The notes beneath the pieces were generated by a model that was not told the DNA's origin, did not search any database, and saw only the letters and a program-made list of their open reading frames with translations. A DNA stretch of 64,000 bases, taken from Verrucomicrobiales bacterium. GTDB lineage: Bacteria; Verrucomicrobiota; Verrucomicrobiia; Limisphaerales; UBA11320. Location: positions 62,001-126,000 of the forward strand of contig JAEUHE010000042.1 of assembly GCA_016793885.1 (NCBI GenBank), written 5' to 3'. Shown in pieces: positions 9,521-16,862 of this stretch (position 1 is its first letter; each line of letters starts with the position of its first letter). A program made the translations under genes and the position numbers.

Positions 9521-10621
9521 CTAGGCGACCGCTCGAACACCCACGCGCACCAGCCTCGCCACGGACTTCTCGATCTCGGCTCCCATGCGGTCCAGGGGAA
9601 GAACATGATCGACGGCGCCGAGGCGGATCGCTTCCCGCGGCATCCCGAATACCACCGAGGATTCCTCATCCTGGGCGATGGTGTAGGATCCCGCCTGCCT
9701 GAGGCGAAGGAGTCCTGCGGCACCATCGGATCCCATGCCGGTCAGGATCACCGAAGTGGAGTGATCGCTCCCCCCGGCTTTGACCACCGAGTCGAATAAC
9801 ACGTCGACGGCGGGCCTTTGATGGTGAAGCTGCGGTCCCACCCCGAGTTCCACCGAGTAGTGCGATCCGGTCCATCTGAGAATCATGTGATAGCCACCGG
9901 GAGCGATCAGCGCGCAGCCCGGAGTGACGATGTCACCCTTGACTGCTTCACGGACCTCCAACTGGCACTTGTGGTTGAGGCGCTCGGCCAGGGCCTTCGA
10001 GAAATAGGCGGGGATGTGTTGGACGATGCAGATCCCCGGGAGGTCCCCGGCGAAAGTGGGAAGGAGCTGGTTCAGTGCCTCGGGTCCTCCGGTTGAGGAG
10101 CCGATGAGGATGAGGCTGCGGGGATGATAGGATCGTCCTTGCCCGTGGCTCTTGATAACCGCCGGGCTGGTCCCCATCGGCCGGTTGTTGCGCCCGGCGA
10201 CATCCAGAGCGGCCCGTCGCGTGCGTGCGCAGGCTGCCGCTTTGATCTTCTGCGCCAGACGTGAACCGTCCTCGTAGGCTGAGAACGAACCACTGGGCTT
10301 GTCCATCACGTCCACTGCCCCGGCTTCGAGCGCTTCCATGGCTTTGGAGGAGCCGGCCGTGGTCAGGGAGCTCATGATGATCACGGGCATTGGCCGGTGC
10401 TGCATGATCAACCGCAGAAAGGTCAATCCATCCATCTTGGGCATCTCGATGTCCAACGTCAGAACATCGGGTTTGAGATCAAGGATTCGATCGCGCGCGT
10501 TGTAGGGATCGATGGCGGTTCCGACGACCTCAATCTCCGGAAAATCGGCCAGGCTTTCGGTGATGACTTTGCGGGCGATGGCCGAGTCATCGACAACCAG
10601 AACGCGGATTCTCTTTTGCAT
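9521..10621 (-). CDS. cheB: Chemotaxis response regulator protein-glutamate methylesterase CheB
   Basis: A 366-residue protein with the full CheB layout. The N-terminal receiver (about 5-120) has the acidic pair DD11-12, phospho-acceptor D57 in LTLDIEMPKMDGL and K108 in MDKPSG. A linker leads to the C-terminal methylesterase (about 168-360). Its catalytic triad is visible: Ser176 in GSSTGG, His202 in VQHIPAYFSKALAERL and Asp299 in TGMGSDGAAG. CheB demethylates or deamidates receptor glutamates in response to phosphorylation by CheA, opposing CheR. It is the last gene of a minus-strand cheR-cheD-HDOD-cheB group, 23 bp after the HDOD gene. No cheA, cheW or cheY lies in the window, so its kinase partner is elsewhere. 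Length is normal for the family. Confidence 0.95.
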   Translation of the reverse strand: MQKRIRVLVVDDSAIARKVITESLADFPEIEVVGTAIDPYNARDRILDLKPDVLTLDIEMPKMDGLTFLRLIMQHRPMPVIIMSSLTTAGSSKAMEALEAGAVDVMDKPSGSFSAYEDGSRLAQKIKAAACARTRRAALDVAGRNNRPMGTSPAVIKSHGQGRSYHPRSLILIGSSTGGPEALNQLLPTFAGDLPGICIVQHIPAYFSKALAERLNHKCQLEVREAVKGDIVTPGCALIAPGGYHMILRWTGSHYSVELGVGPQLHHQRPAVDVLFDSVVKAGGSDHSTSVILTGMGSDGAAGLLRLRQAGSYTIAQDEESSVVFGMPREAIRLGAVDHVLPLDRMGAEIEKSVARLVRVGVRAVA

Positions 10622-10644
10622 GTGCTTTCGCTTGGGGCTTGGGG

Positions 10645-11487
10645 TTAGGCCACGGCGAGGATGTTGGCCTTCTTGGCTTCCTCGAGCGTCTTGATCATCA
10701 GCAGCGGCAGCGCGTCCGTCTTGAGCCCCAGGATCTCCATGACCTCATCGCGGCCTTTGACCGCAAACGCTTGATACCCGTAGCTGTGGCCTGTGAAACC
10801 AGCGATTAGGTTGGCCAGATACACACACGCCGCCATGGCTTGGTGAGGCTTGGCCTTGGCGGGATCGTGATGCCAGGTCACGCTGGCGACCAACGCGGCA
10901 GGAAACTTCCACTTCTCAAGCAGCCGGCCGCCGACCTCCGCGTGATCGGCTCCGAGCACCAGTTTTTCCGCCTCGAGCAGGGAGTGTCCTTTGGCTTCTG
11001 TTTCCTCAACCAGTCGGCTGTATGAACCTTCGAGCGCGGTGGCCAAGACGATTTTGCCCAGGTCGTGGAGCAATCCGGCGGTAAACGCGAGGTTTTGGTC
11101 GAGCCCGCGGTCGCGGGCGATGGTCTGCGCTGCGATGGCCGTGATGGCGGAGTGATCCCAAAGCTCGCCCTGACCGAGTCCGTATCCGGTCTGGGTTCCA
11201 CTGAGAGCTTGCTCGCTAAGAATGGCCGCCAGGATGCGAAAAACCTCACCGAACCCGATGCGCATGATAGCCTCGTGGAGATCGGCGACGGGGTCAGCCC
11301 CGGCGAACGCGGCGCTGTTGCAGACCTGAAGAATTTTCGTCGTGAGAGATGGGTCGAAGGTGACCAGACGGACGACGTTGGCGTTGTCGACATCGTTCTG
11401 CTGCAGAAGATCCATCAACTCCGATAGGACTCGCGGGGCCGGCGGCAGCTTCTTCGCCTTCTGAATGTATTCGTCTATCCTTTCCAT
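10645..11487 (-). CDS. HDOD-domain protein within the chemotaxis operon
   Basis: A 280-residue single-domain HDOD protein. It starts KAKKLPPAPRVLSELMDLLQ, continues VVRLVTFDPSLTTKILQVCNSAAF and DLHEAIMRIGFGEVFRILAA, and then has GLLHDLGKIVLA and HAEVGGRLLEKW. The retained HDLGK motif and the later WHHD resemble an HD site, so residual metal binding is possible, unlike in many HDOD proteins. The start codon lies 13 bp inside the end of cheD and is preceded by an excellent Shine-Dalgarno sequence (GGAGGTGA, 11499-11492), so it is probably translated efficiently by reinitiation. Its place between cheD and cheB suggests a role in the chemotaxis signalling system. The actual ligand or partner is not known. 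Confidence 0.88.
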   Translation of the reverse strand: MERIDEYIQKAKKLPPAPRVLSELMDLLQQNDVDNANVVRLVTFDPSLTTKILQVCNSAAFAGADPVADLHEAIMRIGFGEVFRILAAILSEQALSGTQTGYGLGQGELWDHSAITAIAAQTIARDRGLDQNLAFTAGLLHDLGKIVLATALEGSYSRLVEETEAKGHSLLEAEKLVLGADHAEVGGRLLEKWKFPAALVASVTWHHDPAKAKPHQAMAACVYLANLIAGFTGHSYGYQAFAVKGRDEVMEILGLKTDALPLLMIKTLEEAKKANILAVA

Positions 11488-12005
11488 AGAATCACCTCCG
11501 AATCTTGGCCTGAGACTTTAAGCTTCACCACACCGGTTCTCAGATCCAAGTGAACGGTTCTACTGACCATGCCGCCGACATGTTCGGCCCGCACGACCAA
11601 GCCGTGCTGGCTGAGCAGTTTGATCAGCGTTTCGTAGTTGCGCTTGCCGATGCTAAAGAATCCGCTGCCGTCCATCACCTGCGCGCCCCCAGCGACACAG
11701 ATCTGGACTCGGAACTTGTCCGCTTTGAGCTGGTAGGCCGCACGGAAGAGAGCGGGGATTCCCGTGTCGATGAACATGGCAGGCTGGGCTGCAGCCTTGA
11801 CCGGGTCGATGGACGAGTCGGGCAGCATTGCGTGCAGCAGGCCTCCCACCCGGGTTACTGGATCGAAGATGGTGATCCCGAGGCACGAGCCTAGAGAGTA
11901 GGTGGTGAGCACGACATTTGGGTTGCTGGAGACGGCCAGGTCTGCAACGCCAACGACCAGCTTCTGGTCGAATCCCGTGATTGCCGCTAGTGATGGGGCC
12001 GGCAT
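11475..12005 (-). CDS. cheD: Chemoreceptor glutamine deamidase CheD
   Basis: 176 residues starting MPAPSLAAITGFDQ at 12005. The frame stays open much further upstream, but that part is the shadow of cheR, so the start just after the cheR stop is used (11-bp gap). The family's catalytic elements are present: Cys in TYSLGSCLGITIFD and His in VGGLLHAMLPDS, followed by KFRVQICVAGGAQVMD and the later NYETLIKLLSQHG. CheD deamidates specific receptor glutamines and in some bacteria interacts with CheC. No cheC is visible here. The Shine-Dalgarno sequence is poor, so translation may be coupled to cheR. It overlaps the downstream HDOD gene by 13 bp. Confidence 0.92.
   Translation of the reverse strand: MPAPSLAAITGFDQKLVVGVADLAVSSNPNVVLTTYSLGSCLGITIFDPVTRVGGLLHAMLPDSSIDPVKAAAQPAMFIDTGIPALFRAAYQLKADKFRVQICVAGGAQVMDGSGFFSIGKRNYETLIKLLSQHGLVVRAEHVGGMVSRTVHLDLRTGVVKLKVSGQDSEVILWKG
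11492..11499 (-). promoter_or_regulatory. Strong ribosome-binding site of the operonic HDOD gene
   Basis: GGAGGTGA, read on the minus strand, is a perfect match to the anti-Shine-Dalgarno complement and lies 4 bases before the ATG at 11487. It sits inside the last codons of cheD and fixes the HDOD start. Confidence 0.8.
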
Positions 12006-12016
12006 GTGTTCAGCGT

Positions 12017-12838
12017 TTAGGCGAGTTGGTAAATGCTTGGTTTGAGACAGCGCAACGGTAGCTTGAGGCCCGTCAGGCTTTCTGAGTGTCCTATGATTAG
12101 GTATCCGCCTGGCTGCAGCCAACGGCAAAGCTTTGTCACCAAGGCCTCCTGCGTAGCGCGGTCGAAGTAGATCATGACATTCCGGCAGAAAATGATCTCG
12201 AACGGCTGTCCGTGTTCGTAGGTTTCGATGAGGTTGATTTGGCGAAATGAGACACGGCCGGTGACTGAGGGCTTGACCCGGTAATGCCCCGCCCATTCCC
12301 CCTGGCCGATTTGAAAGTAGCGTTGGAGCCATTCCGGGGGGATCGTGCCTACGCGTTCCTGCGCGTAGATGGCTTGCCGAGCGGTGGCCAGCACCTTGGT
12401 GGAGATATCCGATCCGGTGATGTTCCAATCCCAACCTTGGGAAGTGGGGAAGTGCTCGCTGAGGAAGAAGCCGATGGTGTAAGGTTCCTCGCCGGTGGAG
12501 GAGGCCGCGCTCCAGATGCGGAACTTCTTCTTCCCGGGCGTCAATACCGAGGGGAGCGCCGTCTTGACCAGAAACTGGAAGTGGTCCTCCTCCCGCATGA
12601 AGTTCGTGAAGTTCGTGGTGAGAGCGTCCACCACCTTCGTCCACTCTTCCGGATTGGCGCGAGTGCGGAGGAACTCCACGTAGTCGATCAAGCTTTCAAA
12701 GCCGGTCGCCCGCATGCGCTTGCCCAGGCGCGCCTTGATCAGAGATTGTTTGCCGTCATGAAGCCGAATTCGGCATTTCTCGTATATCGTCGTGACGATA
12801 TACTCCAACGCTGATTCCTCGGTGGTGATCGACTGCAT
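12017..12838 (-). CDS. cheR: Chemotaxis protein methyltransferase CheR
   Basis: A 273-residue protein of normal CheR length. The N-terminal helical domain (about 10-80) contains YEKCRIRLHDGKQSLIKARLGKRM. It ends in the conserved TTNFTNFMREEDHF, the receptor-near arginine region. The SAM-binding domain follows, with FRIWSAASSTGEEPYTI, WDWNITGSDISTKVLATAR, IIFCRNVMIYFD and LQPGGYLIIGHSESL. It methylates receptor glutamates using S-adenosylmethionine. It is first in the minus-strand cheR-cheD-HDOD-cheB group. About 110 bases upstream lies a candidate flagellar sigma-28-type promoter. The MCP gene upstream on the same strand could be its substrate, although that MCP has no terminal NWETF-type CheR tether. 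Confidence 0.95.
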   Translation of the reverse strand: MQSITTEESALEYIVTTIYEKCRIRLHDGKQSLIKARLGKRMRATGFESLIDYVEFLRTRANPEEWTKVVDALTTNFTNFMREEDHFQFLVKTALPSVLTPGKKKFRIWSAASSTGEEPYTIGFFLSEHFPTSQGWDWNITGSDISTKVLATARQAIYAQERVGTIPPEWLQRYFQIGQGEWAGHYRVKPSVTGRVSFRQINLIETYEHGQPFEIIFCRNVMIYFDRATQEALVTKLCRWLQPGGYLIIGHSESLTGLKLPLRCLKPSIYQLA

Positions 12839-12949
12839 ACGTCTCAGGTCCTATCTGTCGGAAATGCGTCTGGCGGCTCCTGCTGACCGGCGCCTCTTAT
12901 CCTGTCCCGCCCCGGTTCACCTCCCACGCCAGCGCATCCGTCTTCTAAG

Positions 12950-12976
12950 CCATCGGCGTAAAAAGGCTTCACTTAA
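12950..12976 (-). promoter_or_regulatory. Candidate sigma-28 (FliA-type) promoter for the cheR operon
   Basis: On the minus strand the sequence reads TTAAGTGA, 11 bases, then GCCGATGG. Against the enterobacterial FliA consensus TAAAGTTT-N11-GCCGATAA this is 11 of 16 positions with the exact spacer. It lies about 110 bp before the cheR start. The match is by eye and FliA consensus use in this phylum is assumed. Confidence 0.4.
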
Positions 12977-13074
12977 AGACAAAAGGAGGGTTTGCCTGCC
13001 ACATGACAGCGCTTAATCGCTTACTCAAGGGTATCTTTGGCGTCCGACGGCATCGGCCAGGTCAGGGTTGCTTT

Positions 13075-14682
13075 TCAAAAGTCCTTGAAAGCCTCCCCTG
13101 GGGCCTCCACTGCCACAGTCCGGGGTGAAGAGCGGATGGCGTTGGGGCTGCTCCCAGTCCCTCTTGGGGGCGTCCCGCCCCCAGTCGACCCTGACTTCGG
13201 CCGGCCGCTCACGGTGGTTGATGGCCTAGGATGGATTTCGGGGCTGTGGTCAGAACCTGATTCGTCGTTGCCCGTGACCAGCCTCCGGACTGCGGCCACC
13301 GCCTGCTTCAGCGATGTGGCCTGTTGGTTGAGTTGCTCGCTGGCGCTGGCGCACTCCTCTGCCGCGGCAGCGTTGCCCTGGGTGACGCTGTCCATTTGGG
13401 CGACAGCCTGGGTGATTTGGCTGATTCCGGTGCTCTGTTCGACCGAAGCCTGGGCGATCTCGTTAACCAAGCCGTCGAGCTGTTTGACGTTGATTTGAAT
13501 CTGTTCGAAGGTGAGGTACACATCCGAGCTGATGCGCGTCCCCTCCTGACTCCTGAGGACGCTCTCCTCAATCTTGGAGGCCGTCTCTCGGGCGGCCAAC
13601 GCGCATCGCTGGGCGAGGTTTCGGACCTCATCCGCGACGACGGCGAACCCCGCGCCGGCTTCACCCGCACGTGCGGCCTCCACGGCGGCATTCAACGCCA
13701 GAATGTTCGTCTGGAAGGCGATCTCATCGATGCTCTTCAAGATCTTCGTGATTTCCTGACTCGCCTTTCCCAGCGAATCCATGGACGCCATCAGCTTTTT
13801 CATCTGTTCGGTTCCCAAATCTGCGGAGTTGCGCGTTTGCAGGGCGACATTCTTCGCCGACTGGGCGGTGGTGGCATTGCTCTTGGTCATGCTGGAAGTC
13901 TCCTCCAAGGAGGCGCTGGTTTCCTCCAGGCCCGCGGCTTGTTCGCTGGCACCTTCTGCCAACGATTGGCTGGCAGAGGACATCTGACTCGATGCGCTCG
14001 CCACCTGATTGGCCCCGCTGGAGATAGTTAGGGACAGGACGTTGAGCTGGTTCGAGAGATCACGAACCAGCTTGGCAGCGATCAGGAAACCCAGAATGAT
14101 CCCCAGTACCGTGGCCCACAGGATGACATTATAGGCTTGCCGCACGACGTGGCTTGCGGTTCTCGCCAGATCCTCGCTCATTCGTTCGTTGAGTGCAAAC
14201 AGGGCATCACACTTCTCGCTGAAGGCGATGAATGCCGGACGGAGCCCGACCCGGTTGAGTTCCGTCGCCTCCTCTAATTTTTGCTCGCGACTCAACACCA
14301 GGAGCTTCCTGCGTACGCCTATGTAATCCTCGCGCGCGCTCTTCAACTGGTCAAATAGCGCTTGATCCTCCGGGTCGGTGATCGACTTCCCATAGTCCGT
14401 GATCGCTTTGTCGTTAGTCCGCTTGAGGTTTTCAATCCGCTGTTCAAATGCGTCTTTCTCCTCGGCAGTCTTCGAGAGAAAGTGTCGTAACACTGCCAGC
14501 TGGATTTCTGAGGCGTTGGCCTTGATAAGTCCCGACTGCAGCACACCCGGAAGGGCTTCCGCTGTCAGAGAACCTAACTCCCGTTTCACTTCCTGTAGCA
14601 GCACGAACGAACAGCCCCCCACCGTGACGAACAGTAAAAGCACCACAGCGAATCCAAAAGAGATACGTTTCCCGATAGTCAT
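13075..14682 (-). CDS. Methyl-accepting chemotaxis protein
   Basis: A 535-residue transmembrane receptor. The start at 14682 is chosen because GGGAGGAAAA precedes it. The frame remains open upstream, but that would add 35 unlikely residues. TM1 ([17 protein letters not shown]) begins near residue 7. A periplasmic four-helix-bundle region of about 150 residues follows, then TM2 ([19 protein letters not shown], near residue 190). The cytoplasmic signalling hairpin tip is intact ([20 protein letters not shown], then [15 protein letters not shown]). No clear HAMP domain separates TM2 from the signalling helices. The C-terminal 60 residues are Ser/Pro/Gly-rich and lack a CheR-binding pentapeptide. 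It probably feeds the CheR/CheD/CheB adaptation enzymes encoded downstream. The ligand is unknown. Confidence 0.93.
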   Translation of the reverse strand: MTIGKRISFGFAVVLLLFVTVGGCSFVLLQEVKRELGSLTAEALPGVLQSGLIKANASEIQLAVLRHFLSKTAEEKDAFEQRIENLKRTNDKAITDYGKSITDPEDQALFDQLKSAREDYIGVRRKLLVLSREQKLEEATELNRVGLRPAFIAFSEKCDALFALNERMSEDLARTASHVVRQAYNVILWATVLGIILGFLIAAKLVRDLSNQLNVLSLTISSGANQVASASSQMSSASQSLAEGASEQAAGLEETSASLEETSSMTKSNATTAQSAKNVALQTRNSADLGTEQMKKLMASMDSLGKASQEITKILKSIDEIAFQTNILALNAAVEAARAGEAGAGFAVVADEVRNLAQRCALAARETASKIEESVLRSQEGTRISSDVYLTFEQIQINVKQLDGLVNEIAQASVEQSTGISQITQAVAQMDSVTQGNAAAAEECASASEQLNQQATSLKQAVAAVRRLVTGNDESGSDHSPEIHPRPSTTVSGRPKSGSTGGGTPPRGTGSSPNAIRSSPRTVAVEAPGEAFKDF

Positions 14683-15142
14683 TAGTTTTCCTCCCCAACT
14701 TTGTTTGAGTCCCCGGATGGCGAGCCCCAGATCCACTCGCCCCCCGGTTTCTATCGACCATCCAAGCGCGCCCTCTAGGACCCGCATAGTAGGCTACTCA
14801 TGATCGCTGGCGGTCGGACGAATCCTGGATTCTCTGCGATGGGAACTTTCGGTTCTGTCGCGCTCCTTTTCTCGTTCTCCTCCGCTGCTCCCCGGTAGTT
14901 CGGCCCATTCAGCGGAGGTGTTGAGAACCGGTTCCTGAGCGATGTTGAGCGCACCGACCGGTGGGAAAGATCTTTGAACGGCGGTTTTTGCCTAGGACAC
15001 AGTGATCCCGCCGTCCCCCCCTCAAAATCTGCCGGTTGTAACGGGCGTCCAGGGGAGGGTGGCGCTGAAATCGGCAATTTTTCCTCAGCAGAACCCTGGC
15101 ACGGGCACTGCTAAGCACATTCCGCAGTGGAAAAATGGAATT
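14683..15142. other. Divergent intergenic region between the MCP gene and fliW
   Basis: A 460-bp gene-free region that must hold the leftward MCP promoter and the rightward fliW promoter. The only sharp signal is the sigma-54 element near 15096. No convincing protein frame, inverted repeat or tRNA was seen. Confidence 0.6.
15096..15112 (+). promoter_or_regulatory. Sigma-54 (RpoN) promoter upstream of fliW-csrA-flagellin
   Basis: The sequence CTGGCACGGGCACTGCT matches the sigma-54 consensus YTGGCACGRNNNTTGCW at every defined position but one. The invariant GG (15098-15099) and GC (15110-15111) are separated by the required 10 bases. Predicted transcription start is about 15122, leaving a leader of about 20 bases before the fliW ATG. 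Sigma-54 promoters commonly drive flagellar genes. The enhancer-binding activator is not in the window. Confidence 0.75.
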
Positions 15143-15574
15143 ATGAAATTTGCTGAGACAAACGAGGCTGAGCCTCTAGCAAACGAAAGCCAAAGCATCG
15201 TGAGGATGCCATACGGGTTGCTCGGCTTTGAACAGGCGAAGCAATACGTCATCCTCTCTGATCCCAAGGAGGCGCCCTTTCTTTGGCTGCAGATGGCCGA
15301 GGAGCCCAAGGTGTCTTTCCTCGTGATGAATCCCTTCCTGGTGTTTCCGGATTACCAGCCGGATCTCAGCGATGAGGATGTCGAGTTCCTGGGGCTTCAG
15401 GCACCCGACGACGCCATCATCTTCAACATCGTCACCTTGCGCGGAAACGGCGGGGCTTCGATCAACCTGAAGGGGCCGATTGTCATCAATCGGCGAACTC
15501 TGATCGCCAAGCAGGTGATCCCGGTGAACGCCGCCGCGTTCAACGTGCAACATCCACTTCCGATCGCGGGCTAA
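15143..15574 (+). CDS. fliW: Flagellar assembly factor FliW
   Basis: 143 residues. The ATG at 15143 is preferred over an upstream one at 15002 because the added residues are not FliW-like and the sigma-54 promoter would lie inside them. The family pattern is clear: RMPYGLLGFEQAKQYVIL, FLWLQMAEEPKVSFLVMNPFL, the acidic DYQPDLSDEDVEFLGL, DAIIFNIVTLRG, and the closing NLKGPIVINRRTLIAKQVI. FliW is a cytoplasmic protein that binds either flagellin or CsrA. When flagellin is exported, freed FliW sequesters CsrA and allows flagellin translation. It is followed 11 bp later by csrA and then flagellin, so all three partners of the switch form one unit. The Shine-Dalgarno sequence is weak. Confidence 0.93.
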   Translation: MKFAETNEAEPLANESQSIVRMPYGLLGFEQAKQYVILSDPKEAPFLWLQMAEEPKVSFLVMNPFLVFPDYQPDLSDEDVEFLGLQAPDDAIIFNIVTLRGNGGASINLKGPIVINRRTLIAKQVIPVNAAAFNVQHPLPIAG

Positions 15575-15581
15575 GGACGGA
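15573..15581 (+). promoter_or_regulatory. csrA ribosome-binding site with two GGA motifs
   Basis: AAGGACGGA lies just after and overlapping the fliW stop. The AAGGA is spaced 8 bases from the csrA ATG. It contains two GGA triplets, the core of CsrA recognition sites, so CsrA autoregulation is possible. No hairpin presenting the GGA could be confirmed by eye. Confidence 0.4.
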
Positions 15582-15585
15582 CCCT

Positions 15586-15924
15586 ATGCTGATTCTTTCC
15601 AGGAAAGTCAACGAGAACATCGTCATCGACGGTCGGATCATCGTGAAGATCGTTCGCTTGGACGGTGAAAACGTCAAGCTGGGCATCGAGGCTCCTCCCG
15701 ATGTTCCTGTCCATCGGCAAGAGGTCTATGACGAAATCCAGCGCAACAACCGCGAGGCAGCGACCACCGGCCGCCGACCTGTGCCCAGGCTCTCCAAGAA
15801 CAAGCCGGGCTCCCATGGGTCGGCCTTGAACCCGCCCGTGTCCGGCGGACCAACTGTTCCACCGTCCGCTACCCCAGTTAACCCTGAGGGCGACGGAAAC
15901 AACAGCGGCACCAAACCCCTTTAA
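15586..15924 (+). CDS. csrA: Carbon storage regulator CsrA with long C-terminal extension
   Basis: The first 52 residues are a canonical CsrA: MLILSRKVNE with RNA-contacting Leu4 and Arg6, VRLDGENVKLGIEAPPDV, and VHRQEVYDEI with Arg44. CsrA dimers bind GGA motifs in mRNA leaders and block translation, with flagellin mRNA as the target in FliW-containing bacteria. At 112 residues the protein is much longer than the usual 60-75. The last 50 are low-complexity (Pro, Ser, Gly, Asn, Thr) with no predicted helix. In Bacillus the C-terminal extension of CsrA contacts FliW, so this tail may serve or modify that contact, but this is inference. It lies 11 bp after fliW and 39 bp before flagellin. Confidence 0.93.
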   Translation: MLILSRKVNENIVIDGRIIVKIVRLDGENVKLGIEAPPDVPVHRQEVYDEIQRNNREAATTGRRPVPRLSKNKPGSHGSALNPPVSGGPTVPPSATPVNPEGDGNNSGTKPL

Positions 15925-15963
15925 GATAGATAGTCCAGATCCAACCCTGATTTGTAATCGATT

Positions 15964-16767
15964 ATGGTAATCAACACAAACATCCAGGCCCAGACAGCGG
16001 CTTCGAACCTGAGCAGCAGCCAGTCTATGCTCGCGCGCTCTTTGGCCAGGCTCAGTTCTGGATCCAAGATTGTCCAACCCGCCGATGACGCCGCCGGCTT
16101 GGCAGTGTCCTCACGTTTGGAGGCTCAGACCCGACGCATCGACGCCGCGAAGTCAAATGTCGGCAACGCCATCTCCTATACCCAAGTGCAGGACGGGTAC
16201 CTGAAGAAGATTGCCCGGGCGTTTGATCGGCTCAGCGAATTGGCCATCCTGGCTCAGGACGTCACGAAGTCCGATGCGGATCGGTCCCTTTACAACGCGG
16301 AGTTCACCCAGATCACGAGCTACATCACCAACACCGCCACCAAGGAGTTCAACGGTGTCAGCCTCTTTTCCAGCTCCAGCCTGAATGTCACCGTCGACTC
16401 GGACGGCAACACGTTCTCCATGGCCGGCGTGGACCTCGGCGCGGCGACCTACACGACTGCTACCGCCAGCGGAGTGAACACCGTGGGTGCCGCCGCGACT
16501 GCACTTACCTCTGTCAAAGCTGCCATTACCCAGCTCGCAACGGATCGCGCGAACATCGGCGCTTACCAATCGCGGATGCAGTTCACCTCAGATCAGCTGA
16601 CGATCAGCAAGGAGAACCTGACCGCCGCTTCGTCACGGATCACGGATGTCGATGTGGCCGATGAGTCCACCCAATACGCTCGTTATCAGATCCTGGTTAA
16701 CTCTGGCACAGCGATGCTGGCCCAAGCCAACCAGCTTCCGCAGAGCGTCCTGCGTCTGCTGCAATAA
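15964..16767 (+). CDS. fliC: Flagellin (filament protein)
   Basis: A compact 267-residue flagellin holding essentially the D0/D1 domains. The N-terminus is VINTNIQAQTAASNL then ARSLARLSSGSKIVQPADDAAGLAVS and LEAQTRRIDAAKSNVGNAIS. The C-terminus is RANIGAYQSRMQF, then SRITDVDVADESTQYARYQI and ending QANQLPQSVLRLLQ. Only a short Thr/Ser/Ala-rich central part (about 130-180) would face outward. Such residues can carry O-glycans, and a sugar-nucleotide cluster follows directly. The 39-base leader after csrA has neither a Shine-Dalgarno nor a GGA motif, unlike the hag leader that CsrA represses in Bacillus. The protein is exported by the flagellar type III system and has no Sec signal. Confidence 0.95.
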   Translation: MVINTNIQAQTAASNLSSSQSMLARSLARLSSGSKIVQPADDAAGLAVSSRLEAQTRRIDAAKSNVGNAISYTQVQDGYLKKIARAFDRLSELAILAQDVTKSDADRSLYNAEFTQITSYITNTATKEFNGVSLFSSSSLNVTVDSDGNTFSMAGVDLGAATYTTATASGVNTVGAAATALTSVKAAITQLATDRANIGAYQSRMQFTSDQLTISKENLTAASSRITDVDVADESTQYARYQILVNSGTAMLAQANQLPQSVLRLLQ

Positions 16768-16862
16768 TTTTCGCGCCGGCTTCGGACGTCCAGCCGTTCG
16801 GCGCCGGTATTCCAAGATCAACCATAACCAAACTCACAACCCAAGCAGAAAGGCTGAAGCTT

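Noticed and set aside
12006..12644. N-terminal extension of the cheD frame (about 213 extra codons)
   Set aside because: It lies wholly over cheR, reads as low-complexity His/Arg/Leu sequence, and CheD homology begins only at the ATG at 12005.
16768..16862. GC-rich repeats after flagellin as an intrinsic terminator
   Set aside because: Only a 5-bp CCGGC/GCCGG pairing with a long loop and no T-tract could be made.
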